NCBI RefSeq assembly: GCF_023656415.1
Contig: NZ_JAMOIL010000008.1
Coordinates: forward strand, 62,001 to 126,000
Reading direction: 5' to 3'
Length of the DNA stretch: 64,000 nucleotides
DNA from: Nocardioides bruguierae
GTDB lineage: Bacteria; Actinomycetota; Actinomycetes; Propionibacteriales; Nocardioidaceae
Positions 24,466 to 33,179 of the stretch are shown here, one piece after another; the stretch's first letter is position 1, and every line of letters starts with the position of its first letter. Under the pieces are notes generated by a model. The model did no database searches. It was not told where the DNA came from and saw nothing but the letters and a program-made list of their open reading frames with translations. The translations under genes and the position numbers were made by a program.

Positions 24466-25134
24466 TCAGGACGGGGCCGGCAGCAGCGCCTCGGGCGCAG
24501 CCGAGGCCAGCAGCGCCGGCAGCGCGTCGGTGACCAGGCCGAGCAGGTCCTCGCGAGTCGCGCCGGCGCGGCGCCCGTCCGCGTCGACCGGCGCGCCCTT
24601 CCAGGCCAGGACGCTCTCCTCCACGAACGCCGCCCACCCGCGCACGGCCAGCCGGACCATCGGGCCGTCGGCCACCAGCGCCGGCCGGGAGGCGAAGACC
24701 CGGTCGACCAGGACGGTCCGGGTCTCCTCGTAGATCGCGCGCAGCTCCTCGGCCCCGCCGGCGGCCGAGCGCACCAGCGACACGTAGCCGGCGTAGCTGG
24801 CGTCGACGTAGTCGAGGTAGCCCGCCATGGAGACCCGCAGCCGCTCCAGCGGCTCACCCGTGCGCGGCGGCTCGGTGCGGGCGATCAGCTCGTCCGCGGA
24901 GCGCCGGACGACGGCCGCGTGGAAGTCGTGCTTGTTGCCGAAGTAGTGGTAGAGCAGGCCGCGGGAGATGCCGGCCTCCTCGGCCAGCACGTCGATGCTC
25001 AGCTGGTCCAGCGGCCGCGAGCCCAGGAGCCGCACGCCCAGGTCGAGCAGCTGCTCGCGGCGCTGCTCGGGCGAGAGCCGGACACGGCCGCCACGGCTGC
25101 GGGCGGGCGCGGGGTCGCGGGGGGCGCTGCTCAT
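24466..25134 (-). CDS. TetR-family transcriptional regulator
   Basis: A 222-residue repressor-type protein. The HTH lies at about residues 35-62 (IDVLAEEAGISRGLLYHYFGNKHDFHAAV), with the LYHYFGNK phrase that defines the family (given in part). The rest is the helical ligand-binding and dimer domain. Two further ATGs lie upstream (25143 and 25155), but TAGAAT ends 7 nt before ATG 25134 and the 25155 codon is inside the operator palindrome, so 25134 is preferred. It is divergent from an SDR gene across a 73-bp gap that contains the palindrome, so it likely controls both genes. The inducer is unknown. Confidence 0.88.
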   Translation of the reverse strand: MSSAPRDPAPARSRGGRVRLSPEQRREQLLDLGVRLLGSRPLDQLSIDVLAEEAGISRGLLYHYFGNKHDFHAAVVRRSADELIARTEPPRTGEPLERLRVSMAGYLDYVDASYAGYVSLVRSAAGGAEELRAIYEETRTVLVDRVFASRPALVADGPMVRLAVRGWAAFVEESVLAWKGAPVDADGRRAGATREDLLGLVTDALPALLASAAPEALLPAPS

Positions 25135-25141
25135 GACGGCC

Positions 25142-25147
25142 ATTCTA
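25142..25147 (-). promoter_or_regulatory. -10 hexamer TAGAAT of the tetR gene, leaderless type
   Basis: TAGAAT ends 7 nt before ATG 25134 on the minus strand and overlaps the end of the operator palindrome by three bases. Confidence 0.55.
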
Positions 25148-25165
25148 TTGACCATTGTTCAATAG
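25145..25165. promoter_or_regulatory. TetR-type operator, CTATTGA-N7-TCAATAG
   Basis: Perfect 7-bp arms around a 7-bp centre, in the divergent gap between tetR and the SDR gene. It overlaps the tetR -10, so binding should repress tetR itself. Confidence 0.75.
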
Positions 25166-25207
25166 CGCCATACCGTCGAGAGACCCACCCCCGCACCTCC
25201 CTAGGAC

Positions 25208-26056
25208 GTGATCAGCGTGCAGTACCTCCGCGACAAGGTCGTCGTCATCACCGGCGCCGGCTCCGGCATCGGCCGGGCCCTCTCCCTCGCCTGCGCCCGA
25301 CGCGGCAGCCTGCTGGCGCTCTCGGACGTGAACGCCGAGGGGCTGGCCGAGACCGGCCGCCTGGCCGAGTCGCTCGGCGCCCCCAAGGTGCGCACCGACA
25401 CCCTCGACGTGGCCGACCGCGCCGCCGTCCTGGCCTACGCCGACGACGTGGCCGAGACCTTCGGGCGGGTCAACCTGGTCGTCAACAACGCCGGCGTGGC
25501 CCTCGCGGGCGACCTCGTCGACCTCGAGTTCGAGGACATCGACTGGCTGCTGGGCGTGAACCTGCACGGCGTGCTCAACGGCACCAAGGCGTTCCTCCCC
25601 CACCTCATCGCCTCCGGCGAGGGCCACCTGGTCAACATCTCCTCGCTCTTCGGGCTGATGTCGATGCCCGGGCAGTCGATGTACAACGCCGCCAAGTACG
25701 CGGTGCGCGGCATGACGGAGTCCGTGCGCGAGGAGATGCTGATCGCCGGCCACCCGGTGGGCGTCACCGCCGTCCACCCCGGAGGCATCAAGACCGCGAT
25801 CGCCCGCAGCGCCCGCGTCTCCGCCAAGGAGGACCAGGCCGCCACCGCCGCCTACTTCGACAAGCACCTGGCCCGCACGACGCCGGAGAAGGCCGCCGAG
25901 GTGATCCTCGCCGGGGTCGAGAAGGAGAAGGCCCGGGTGCTGGTCGGCGCCGACGCGCACGCCCTGCACCTGGTCTCCACCGTGCTCGGCTCCCGCTACC
26001 AGGACGTCGTGGCCCGGTTCGCGCGGCGCGCGATGCCGCCCAAGAAGGGCGCCTGA
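25208..26056 (+). CDS. Short-chain dehydrogenase/reductase (SDR)
   Basis: A 282-residue classical SDR. The cofactor motif is TGAGSGIG near residue 16 (VVVITGAGSGIGRALS), NNAG is at about 95 (LVVNNAGVALAG), and the catalytic Ser, Tyr and Lys lie in LVNISSLFGLMS and MYNAAKYAVRG. DVNAEG after strand two suggests preference for NAD over NADP, although this is weak. After the catalytic region, HPGGIKTAIARSARV is typical. The substrate is unknown; control by the divergent TetR through the shared palindrome suggests an inducible fatty or aromatic substrate, which is inference only. A second GTG at 25217 is a possible start. Confidence 0.87.
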   Translation: MISVQYLRDKVVVITGAGSGIGRALSLACARRGSLLALSDVNAEGLAETGRLAESLGAPKVRTDTLDVADRAAVLAYADDVAETFGRVNLVVNNAGVALAGDLVDLEFEDIDWLLGVNLHGVLNGTKAFLPHLIASGEGHLVNISSLFGLMSMPGQSMYNAAKYAVRGMTESVREEMLIAGHPVGVTAVHPGGIKTAIARSARVSAKEDQAATAAYFDKHLARTTPEKAAEVILAGVEKEKARVLVGADAHALHLVSTVLGSRYQDVVARFARRAMPPKKGA

Positions 26057-26078
26057 GCCACTCCCCCGACCCGCCCGG

Positions 26079-27632
26079 TCAGGAGGGCGAGGACGACGGA
26101 CGCTGCCGCTGCCGGCGGCGTCGGTCGCTCGCCTCCTGCTCGGGCGTGACGGTGCGCAGGCTGCCGGTGGTCGTCGAGCCGCGCTTGCGGCGCTTGGGCC
26201 GCGGCACCTTGAGCGGCCCGACCAGGCGCGGGCCGGAGAGCCGGTGCTCCAGCTTCGAGGCCTCGCGCGCCAGCGGCTGCGCCAGGTACTCACCGAGGAT
26301 GACGCCGGAGGCGATCGAGATGGCCACCGAGATGGCCGCGACCATCGCCAGCAGACCCTCGGAGATCGCGCTGCCGCCCTCACTGAGCAGCGTCAGCGAC
26401 CGGTAGATCGAGAGACCGGGCAGCATCGGGACGACGCCGGAGACCACCACGACCAGCGGCGGCACCCGGTACCGCGCGGCCAGGTGGTAGGCCACGAGAC
26501 CGACCGCCGTGGCGGCGAACGCGGTGGACCAGGCGCGCGCCAGGTCGACCTCGGCCAGGGTGCGGCTGATGACGATGGCCGCGCCGGCGACGCCCGCCAC
26601 CGCGGGCAGGACCCGCAGCGGCGCGTACGAGGCGTACGCGAACCCGGCGGCCGCCAGCGCGGAGCCGAGCACCAGCATGCCGACGGTCTGCAGGTTGTAG
26701 GTGCCCGGCTCCAGGACGGGGGTGGGCAGCCCGACCGCGCCGCCGAGGCTGAGCCCGCCCGAGACGCCGGCGATGATGCCGGCGGTCGCGAGGAACGCCT
26801 CCATCAACCGGGCCGAGGCGGTCACGTAGTAGCCGGTGAGCGCGTCCTGGAGCGCGCCGACGAAGCCGACGCCCGCGAGCAGCATGATGATGTTCGCGGT
26901 GACGACCTGGGAGACGTTGATCTGGAGCGGCGTGGCCGCCACCCCCAGCGCCAGCAACGTCGCGACGCCGCCGCCGGCGACCTGCTGGTAGAAGCTGGGC
27001 AGGCGGCGCTTGGCCATCCGGTGCTGGATGCGGTCGATGAGCACGGCGGACACCGCGGCCAGGGCGATGACCAGCGGCTTGCCGCCGAGCTGGAGGCCGA
27101 CGCCCGCGCACATGACGGCCCAGGCGATGGTGACGGCCCAGCGCGGGCGCGAGCGCCCGGTCGAGGTGATGCGGCCCATCTCGGTGCGGGCCTGGCGCAG
27201 GTCGACCTCCTCGCGCAGCAGCGCTCGGACGAGGTGGTCGACCGAGGTGAGCTGGTCGTAGTCGATGGTGCGTCGGCTGACCTGCCGATTACCGACGACC
27301 GGCGGGTCGCCCAGCTCCTCCTGCGCCGTCATCGACAGCGAGGTGAAGGTGACGTCCACGTCGACGTTGCGGATGCCGAGCGAGGCGGCCACCGACTGCA
27401 TGGTGGCCGAGACGTCGGCGGCGCCGGCGCCGCTGCTGAGCAGCACCTCGCCGATGCGCAGGCACAGGTCCAGGCCCAGCGCGGTCTCGCGCATGACGGC
27501 CTCACGGCGGGCGGCCTCGAGCCGCTCCTGCTCGCGCTCGTGCTCGGCGCGGCGCGCGGCCTCCTCGGCGGTCGCCTCGAGGGCCTGCTCGGGCGCTGCG
27601 TCAGGGGGTGGAGTCTGGTCGTGCGGGGTCAC
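26079..27632 (-). CDS. thrE: Threonine/serine exporter, ThrE family
   Basis: A 517-residue membrane protein of the ThrE type, which fuses the two halves ThrE_1 and ThrE_2. The N-terminal soluble part (residues about 45-165) has ETALGLDLCLRIGEVLLSSGAGAADVSATM and FTSLSMTAQE, where the family's conserved SGA.A motif lies (quoted in part: LLSSGAGAADVSATM). Ten hydrophobic segments follow up to about residue 455. The C-terminal tail is basic (KVPRPKRRKRG). In Corynebacterium the family exports threonine and serine by proton motive force. GTG 27632 has CACGAT 6 nt upstream. It converges on the SDR gene and is divergent from the ligase-like gene. Confidence 0.85.
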   Translation of the reverse strand: MTPHDQTPPPDAAPEQALEATAEEAARRAEHEREQERLEAARREAVMRETALGLDLCLRIGEVLLSSGAGAADVSATMQSVAASLGIRNVDVDVTFTSLSMTAQEELGDPPVVGNRQVSRRTIDYDQLTSVDHLVRALLREEVDLRQARTEMGRITSTGRSRPRWAVTIAWAVMCAGVGLQLGGKPLVIALAAVSAVLIDRIQHRMAKRRLPSFYQQVAGGGVATLLALGVAATPLQINVSQVVTANIIMLLAGVGFVGALQDALTGYYVTASARLMEAFLATAGIIAGVSGGLSLGGAVGLPTPVLEPGTYNLQTVGMLVLGSALAAAGFAYASYAPLRVLPAVAGVAGAAIVISRTLAEVDLARAWSTAFAATAVGLVAYHLAARYRVPPLVVVVSGVVPMLPGLSIYRSLTLLSEGGSAISEGLLAMVAAISVAISIASGVILGEYLAQPLAREASKLEHRLSGPRLVGPLKVPRPKRRKRGSTTTGSLRTVTPEQEASDRRRRQRQRPSSSPS

Positions 27633-27784
27633 CCTCGGATCGTGACAGGAGGCGCGGCGCGACCCCAATCGAGCCGATCCGCCCCCGATGCGCCCCCGAT
27701 CCGACCCTGGTCCGGCCCCGATCCGGCCCACTCCTCCCCCGCGCGGCGGGGCACGGCCGGTGCCGAGTGTGGAACGCTGTCGCC

Positions 27785-28912
27785 GTGCGCATCGACTTCC
27801 GTTCCTCCCCCGAGCCCACGCTGGGGGTGGAGTGGGAGCTGGCGCTGGTCGACCGCACCACGCGGGACCTGCGCAACGACGCCACCGACCTCTTCGCAGC
27901 GGCCGGGCCCGTCATGGCCCAGCCCGAGAAGCTGCACTCCGAGCTGCTGCGCAACACCGTCGAGATGGTCACCGGCATCTGCCGCACCACTGGCGAGGCG
28001 GTCGAGGACCTGCGCCGCACCCTGAGCGACGTCGTCCCGACCGCGGACGCGCTGGGCATCGACCTCTACGGCGGCGGCACCCACCCGTTCGCCTCGTGGA
28101 GCGCGCAGCAGCTGACCGAGGGCCACCGCTACGCCGAGCTCATCAACCGCACCCAGTGGTGGGGCCGCCAGATGCTGATCTGGGGCCTGCACGTGCACGT
28201 CGGCCTGCCCGAGGTCAGCCGGGTGATGCCCGTCCTCAACGGCCTGCTCACCTACTTCCCCCACCTCCAGGCCCTCTCCGCGTCGTCCCCGACCTGGGCG
28301 GGCACGGACACCGGCTACGCCTCCAACCGGGCCCTGCTCTTCCAGCAGCTGCCCACGGCCGGCCTGCCGTTCCAGTTCGAGCGGTGGGAGGAGTTCGAGT
28401 CCTTCGCGCAGGACCAGCTGACCACGGGCGTGGTCGACCACCTCAACGAGATCCGCTGGGACGTGCGGCCCGCGCCGCACCTGGGCACGCTGGAGAACCG
28501 GATCTGCGACGGCGTCTCCACCTTCGCCGACCTCTCCGCCCTCGTGGCGCTCACCCACTGCCTGGTCGTCGACCTGGACCAGCGGGTGGCCGCCGGCGAG
28601 CAGGTCGCCACGATGCCGCCCTGGCACGTGCAGGAGAACAAGTGGCGCGCGGCGCGCTACGGCCTGGACGCGATCGTCATCCTGGACGCCGACTCGAACG
28701 AGCGCCTGGTGACCGACGACCTCGCCGACCTCGTCGTGCGGCTGGAGCCCGTCGCGGAGCGCCTGGGCTGCAGCGCGGAGCTGGCATCGGTGAACGACCT
28801 GGTCGAGCGGGGCGCCTCCTACCAGCGGCAGCGGCGCGTCGCCGAGGCCACCGGGGGCGACCTGGTGGCGGTCGTCGACTCCGTCGTCCGCGAGCTGCGC
28901 GCAGGCCTCTGA
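27785..28912 (+). CDS. Glutamate-cysteine ligase-like carboxylate-amine ligase (YbdK/GCS2 family)
   Basis: A 375-residue ATP-dependent ligase of the GCS2 family. It opens with PTLGVEWELALVD, the strand that carries metal-binding glutamate. Then come SELLRNTVEMVTGIC, WWGRQMLIWGLHVHVGLP with the conserved histidines, and a RWDVRPAPHLGTLENRICDG segment (here in two pieces: RWDVRPAPHLGT, LENRICDG). The family joins glutamate and cysteine weakly in E. coli YbdK. In mycothiol-producing actinobacteria related proteins serve ergothioneine or unknown pathways, so the substrate is open. It is divergent from thrE, 152 bp away. Confidence 0.87.
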   Translation: MRIDFRSSPEPTLGVEWELALVDRTTRDLRNDATDLFAAAGPVMAQPEKLHSELLRNTVEMVTGICRTTGEAVEDLRRTLSDVVPTADALGIDLYGGGTHPFASWSAQQLTEGHRYAELINRTQWWGRQMLIWGLHVHVGLPEVSRVMPVLNGLLTYFPHLQALSASSPTWAGTDTGYASNRALLFQQLPTAGLPFQFERWEEFESFAQDQLTTGVVDHLNEIRWDVRPAPHLGTLENRICDGVSTFADLSALVALTHCLVVDLDQRVAAGEQVATMPPWHVQENKWRAARYGLDAIVILDADSNERLVTDDLADLVVRLEPVAERLGCSAELASVNDLVERGASYQRQRRVAEATGGDLVAVVDSVVRELRAGL

Positions 28913-28946
28913 GCTCCTCCGCACCCCCTCCGCCGAGCGGGACGCC

Positions 28947-30086
28947 TCAGCGCGGGGTCGGGGGCAGCGACTCCGTCGCCTCGAGCTGGTCGAGGCCGGT
29001 GACCATGAGCAGGTCGACGACCACCGAGCGCAGCAGGGCGAGCACCACCTCGGCGGTCATCTCGTCGGAGCGGGGCACGGACCCGGAGGCCTGCGCCACC
29101 GCGAGCAGGGCCGGGCGGGCGGCCACGGCCATCCGGTCCGCGGCGAGCTCGGCGACCACCACGTCCACCGCCAGCGCCAGCTCGTCCACGAGCGCCACGT
29201 ACTCGTCGGGCACCACGCGCGCCCGGTAGGTGGCCACCGAGACCTGCCGCACCAGGACGCGGGTCGAGCGCAGCGCCCGGTCCATGGGGTCCACCAGGTC
29301 GGCCATCCGCCGGATGTCGTGCCTGTGCCGCACCCGGAACGGCGAGGAGCTGACCACCGCCATCCCCTCGTCGGCCGCCGCCCGCAGCTCGCGGACGAGC
29401 ACGTCGGTCGAGCGCGCCTCCACGAGCAGCGCCCGTGCCCGCTCGGCGTCCTCCTCGCGCAGCGCCTGCGCGGCGTGGCCGAGCAGCACGGCGACCTTGC
29501 GCAGCACCCGCGCGGCCTGCTCCCGGGGGCGGCGCAGCGGCGCCGAGGGCACCACCGTCGCCGCGACCAGGGCGACCGCGCCCCCGATCACCGCGTCGAT
29601 CCACCGGGTGAACGAGGCCCCGGTGGTGGGCAGCAGGGCGAGCACGAAGATCGACTGGACGGCCGCCTGGTTGACCAGCAGCGCACCGCCGCCGCCCATG
29701 ACGGCCACGGAGACGGCCAGGCCCACCACCACGACGATCTGCCACCAGCCCGCGCCGATCCAGGCGACGAGCAGGTCGGCCATGAGCACGCCGATGGCGA
29801 CGCCGGCCGTCACCTCGGCGATCCGCTTGAGCCGCTGGCCGTAGGTGGTGCCCAGGCCGAGCACGGCGGCGATCGGGGCGAACAGCGGGGCATCGTGGCC
29901 GAGCAGGTCGTGCGCGACCAACCAGGCCACGCCGGCCGCGACGGCCGCCTGGCCGACCTGCCAGCCCTTGGCCCGCAGCCGCGCCCGGCGGGCGCGGAAG
30001 GAGAGCCGACCCCGGCGGAGCACCGCGGCACCGGGGAAGAACGGGACGTCCGAGGTGCGAGGCTCCACGAGGACCGATCCTCTCAC
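28947..30086 (-). CDS. FUSC-family integral membrane protein
   Basis: A 379-residue protein with five or six hydrophobic segments between residues about 45 and 190 (WQVGQAAVAAGVAWLVAHDLL, FAPIAAVLGLG, then ..VGLAVSVAVMGGGGALLVNQAAVQSIFVLALL), followed by a helical cytoplasmic half. The pattern KGWQVGQAAVAAGVAW...HDAPLFAPIAAVLGLGTTYGQRLKRI is the aromatic-acid exporter (ArAE/FUSC) type, cited here in separate pieces. Such proteins export aromatic acids or unknown compounds. GTG 30086 is preferred to GTG 30068. It ends 35 nt after the convergent ligase-like gene and follows the small secreted protein gene by 19 nt on the same strand. Confidence 0.82.
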   Translation of the reverse strand: MRGSVLVEPRTSDVPFFPGAAVLRRGRLSFRARRARLRAKGWQVGQAAVAAGVAWLVAHDLLGHDAPLFAPIAAVLGLGTTYGQRLKRIAEVTAGVAIGVLMADLLVAWIGAGWWQIVVVVGLAVSVAVMGGGGALLVNQAAVQSIFVLALLPTTGASFTRWIDAVIGGAVALVAATVVPSAPLRRPREQAARVLRKVAVLLGHAAQALREEDAERARALLVEARSTDVLVRELRAAADEGMAVVSSSPFRVRHRHDIRRMADLVDPMDRALRSTRVLVRQVSVATYRARVVPDEYVALVDELALAVDVVVAELAADRMAVAARPALLAVAQASGSVPRSDEMTAEVVLALLRSVVVDLLMVTGLDQLEATESLPPTPR

Positions 30087-30105
30087 CGCCGCCCCCTGCC
30101 ACGGC

Positions 30106-30492
30106 TCACACGGTCGCCCCGATCGCCGCGTCGTGCGCGTGCTCGAGCGCCTGCTGCAGGTCGGCGAGGTCCCGGTACCAGGTGCGCACCTCGGTGCGGC
30201 ATCGCACCCGGTGGCCGAAGCGCTCGTAGGCGGAGCACTCGGCCAGGGCCTCGGAGTCGGTGGGCGGGTACAGCGCGGTGCCGTCGAGGTGGTGGATGCC
30301 GAAGCCGTTCCCGGCATCCCCGGTGACGTCGACGATCGTGTCACCGGGGGCCTCGTCGGTGGGGCCGTCGGCGGCCGTGGCGAGGCCTGCGGTGACCCCC
30401 AGCGGCAGCCCGAGGACCAGCACCAGGATCGCCAGGGACGGGGCACGCAGGGACGGGGTGAGGGGGCGGAGGGGGAAGGTCGGTCGGCGCAC
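30106..30492 (-). CDS. Small secreted protein of unknown function
   Basis: A 128-residue protein with a Sec signal peptide: RRPTFPLRPLTPSLRAP, hydrophobic AILVLVLGLPLGVTAGLA, then ATAADG as likely cleavage region. The mature part of about 85 residues contains two cysteines (LAECSAY and VRCRTEV) that may pair, plus HHLDGTALYPPTDSEAL. I recognise no domain. GTG 30492 is fixed by GAGGAG 8 nt upstream. It lies 19 nt before the FUSC gene and 167 nt after the secreted nuclease gene, all on the minus strand. Confidence 0.72.
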   Translation of the reverse strand: MRRPTFPLRPLTPSLRAPSLAILVLVLGLPLGVTAGLATAADGPTDEAPGDTIVDVTGDAGNGFGIHHLDGTALYPPTDSEALAECSAYERFGHRVRCRTEVRTWYRDLADLQQALEHAHDAAIGATV

Positions 30493-30659
30493 GGTGCGCT
30501 CCTCGGTGGGAGGTGCCGGGCTGGTCCCGGCGGGTGCGCACGACGCTAGGGACGCGCGAGGCGCGGTGGGGGCGCCGTCGTCCCGCCTGGGGAGGGGGGC
30601 GCTGCGGGGTCGGCCTGTGGACGGAGGACGGCCCCGCAGCGCCTGCGGGAGGGGGGTGG

Positions 30660-31361
30660 TCAGCGGGCGAGCGTCACCGTGATGGTGAGGTCGCTGCAGG
30701 TGGAGGCGAGGTCGGTCATGGCGGCCTTCTCGGTGGCGTCGACCGAGAGGCCCCAGCGGTGCTTCACGGCCGTCCACTCGCGCAGGTAGCGGCACTGCTG
30801 CTGGGCGGGCAGCCACTCGGCGACGTCGCGGTCGGACTTGGACTGGTTCACGTTGTCGGTGACGCCGACGAGGGTGCGGTAGTCGCCCAGGTCGTTGGCG
30901 TAGGCCTCGCGGGTGGCGTCGGACCAGGACCAGGCGCCGGAGCCCCAGGCCTCGGCGAGCGGCACCATGTGGTCGATGTCGACGTCGGAGGGGTCGTACC
31001 AGGAGACGCCGTCGTAGTAGGAGTACCAGCGTCCGCCGGACAGCGAGCAGCCCGCACCGACCGTCACCGGGTCGTCGGCCTCGCTGATCAGCACCTCGCG
31101 GCGGGTGTCGCAGCCGTCGCCGTCGGCGTCGGTCCAGTGCTCGAACAGGTCCCGGTCGTAGCCGGTGGCGTGCTCGGCGGCCACGGGCAGGTCCGCCACG
31201 GCGCGGGACAGCGGGGCCGAGTAGGTCTGCCCGGCCGCGGCCGTGGCCGGCGAGCCCGCGATCAGCATGATCCCCACGACGAGCGCGACCGCGAGCCCCG
31301 CGAGGCCTGCCAGCGACAGGAGGGGCCGCTGGATCGGGGTGCCCGGACGGGGCCTGTGCAT
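30660..31361 (-). CDS. Secreted HNH nuclease (DUF1524/GmrSD C-terminal type)
   Basis: A 233-residue extracellular nuclease. The signal segment is PLLSLAGLAGLAVALVVGIMLI with cleavage near PATAAAG. The HNH/beta-beta-alpha-metal core is DVDIDHMVPLAEAWGSGAW with the catalytic His, then YANDLGDYRTLVGVTDNVNQSKSD with the Asn (pieces: YANDLGDYRTL, VNQSKSDRDVAEW), the layout seen in Streptomyces secreted nucleases. Four cysteines (DGCDTRR, AGCSLSG, QQCRYLR, STCSDLT) suit two disulfides in an exported protein. It is usually read as DNA scavenging or defence, which is inference here. Confidence 0.88.
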   Translation of the reverse strand: MHRPRPGTPIQRPLLSLAGLAGLAVALVVGIMLIAGSPATAAAGQTYSAPLSRAVADLPVAAEHATGYDRDLFEHWTDADGDGCDTRREVLISEADDPVTVGAGCSLSGGRWYSYYDGVSWYDPSDVDIDHMVPLAEAWGSGAWSWSDATREAYANDLGDYRTLVGVTDNVNQSKSDRDVAEWLPAQQQCRYLREWTAVKHRWGLSVDATEKAAMTDLASTCSDLTITVTLAR

Positions 31362-31380
31362 GTCGTGCTCCTGGGGACCG

Positions 31381-31399
31381 GGTCGGGCACGCCCCGACC
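31381..31399. other. Hairpin GGTCGGG-N5-CCCGACC upstream of the nuclease gene
   Basis: A 7-bp perfect stem about 20 nt before the nuclease start, within its probable 5' untranslated region. Confidence 0.4.
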
Positions 31400-31474
31400 T
31401 CCGGCACTCAGTGAACGCCCGCGCTCCCTCCCCCGACCAGCCCCAGGAACCTGCGCTGCACGAACCTGCAGCTT

Positions 31475-31488
31475 TACCCTGGTGGGTA
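31475..31488. promoter_or_regulatory. Inverted repeat TACCC-TGGT-GGGTA in the nuclease/WS-DGAT divergent gap
   Basis: Extends imperfectly to TTTACCC/GGGTATT. It is the most AT-rich part of the 233-bp divergent region, and a possible operator or core promoter. Confidence 0.4.
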
Positions 31489-31594
31489 TTCGGTGAAGCA
31501 TCCGGCGGGTCCAGGCGGACACGGCCCCGGGTGTTGTGGCCCCGCTCACAGTGCTTGATGATCAGGCCTCACCCTCCTGCCCCCGAGAGGACCC

Positions 31595-33118
31595 GTGGCC
31601 ACCCTCATCGACCCGACGTCGGCGGCGTTCCTGCTGGCCGAGAACCGGTCCATGCCCATGCACGTGGGGGCGCTCCAGCTCTTCGAGCCGCCCGAGGACG
31701 CGGGCCCCGACTGGACGCGCGGGATGTACGAGTCCCTGCGCGACGCCGGCGACGTCTCCGCGATGTTCCTCAAGCACCCCTACCGGTCGCTGCGCACCGC
31801 GGGACAGCTGGTCTGGCTGCCCGACCGCCAGCTCGACCTCGAGCACCACGTGCGGCACAACGCCCTGCCGCGTCCGGGCCGCTACCGCGAGCTGTTCGAG
31901 CTGTGCTCGCGCCTGCACGCCCAGCGGCTGGCCTGGGAGCGCCCACTGTGGGAGAGCCACGTCATCGAGGGCCTGGACGACGGCAGGGTCGCCGTCTACA
32001 CCAAGATCCACCACGCCCTCATCGACGGCGTCGCGGGCATGCGGCTGCTCCAGAGCGTGCTCTCCCCCGACCCCGAGGCGCGCGACGTGCCGGCGCCGTG
32101 GTCGCAGCGCGCCGGGCACCCGCACGTCGACGGCACCGCCGACGAGCAGACGGACCCGGCCACCGCCGGATCGCCCAACCCCGGAACGACCAGCCCCGGA
32201 ACGACCAGCCCCGGCCCGCCCGTCTCCGGGTCGCCGGGCACGCTGCTCCAGGCGGCGCTGGCCTCGCAGGACACGCTGCGCGACCTGGCCGGCAGCGTGC
32301 GCACCGGGTACGGGGTGCTGGCCGAGGCCGCCGGCATGCCCGGCGCGGTGGTGCGCGGGGTGCTGCGCGGCGCGCAGGACCAGACGGGCGCGCTGAGCTT
32401 CCACGCGCCCCGGACGATCTTCAACCGGCCGATCACCGGGTCACGCCGGTTCGCCGCCGAGGACTGGCCCGTGGAGCGGCTGAGGCTGGTGGGCAAGGCG
32501 GCCGGCACCACCATCAACGACGTCGTCCTCGCGATGACCAGCGGCGCGGTGCGCCGCTACCTGCTCGAGCACGACGCCCTGCCCGCCACCCCGCTCGTGG
32601 CGATGGTGCCGGTGGCGCTGCACGCGGAGCGCTCCCACCTGGCGGCCACGGACGGCGGCAACGCGATCGGCGCGGTCATGGCCTCGCTCGGCACCCACCT
32701 GGCCGACCCGGCCGACCGGCTCGCGCACGTGGCCGCCTCCATGACCGACGGCAAGCAGGCCCTCTCCGCCATGACGCCCACCCAGGTGCTGGCAATGAGC
32801 GCGCTCGGGCAGGCGCCGGCGATCCTGGGCCCGCTCCTGGGCCTGGGCCGGCTCGTCCGCCCGCCGTACAACCTGGTGATCTCCAACGTGCCGGGGCCGC
32901 GCGAGCCGCTGTACTGGAACGGTGCGCGCCTGGTGGGCACCTACCCGCTGTCGATCCCGATCTCGGGGATGGCGCTCAACGTCACCTGCACCTCCTACAC
33001 CGGTCAGATGGCGTTCGGCGTCACCGGCTGCCGGCGCACGGTGCCCTCCCTCCAGCGGCTGCTGACCCACCTCGACGGCGAGCTGGCCGACCTCGAGAAC
33101 GCCGTCGGCGTGGCCTGA
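31595..33118 (+). CDS. Wax ester synthase / diacylglycerol acyltransferase (WS/DGAT)
   Basis: A 507-residue acyltransferase that makes triacylglycerol or wax esters from acyl-CoA at the membrane. The catalytic HHxxxDG is at residues 139-145 (IHHALIDG). Other marks are the N-terminal DPTSAAFLLAENRSMPMHVG, NDVVLAMTSGAVRRYL, and the C-terminal PYNLVISNVPGPREPLYWNGARL (parts: NLVISNVPGP, PLYWNGARL). Between residues about 185 and 210 a Pro/Gly/Thr-rich linker with TTSPG repeats interrupts the fold. GTG 31595 follows GAGAGGA. A small membrane-protein gene lies 61 nt downstream on the same strand. Confidence 0.92.
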   Translation: MATLIDPTSAAFLLAENRSMPMHVGALQLFEPPEDAGPDWTRGMYESLRDAGDVSAMFLKHPYRSLRTAGQLVWLPDRQLDLEHHVRHNALPRPGRYRELFELCSRLHAQRLAWERPLWESHVIEGLDDGRVAVYTKIHHALIDGVAGMRLLQSVLSPDPEARDVPAPWSQRAGHPHVDGTADEQTDPATAGSPNPGTTSPGTTSPGPPVSGSPGTLLQAALASQDTLRDLAGSVRTGYGVLAEAAGMPGAVVRGVLRGAQDQTGALSFHAPRTIFNRPITGSRRFAAEDWPVERLRLVGKAAGTTINDVVLAMTSGAVRRYLLEHDALPATPLVAMVPVALHAERSHLAATDGGNAIGAVMASLGTHLADPADRLAHVAASMTDGKQALSAMTPTQVLAMSALGQAPAILGPLLGLGRLVRPPYNLVISNVPGPREPLYWNGARLVGTYPLSIPISGMALNVTCTSYTGQMAFGVTGCRRTVPSLQRLLTHLDGELADLENAVGVA

Positions 33119-33179
33119 CCCGTGTCATGATCGGCGCTCGTCGTCGGCGCTGGGCCGACCCGTCCCGGATCGAGGCCCC

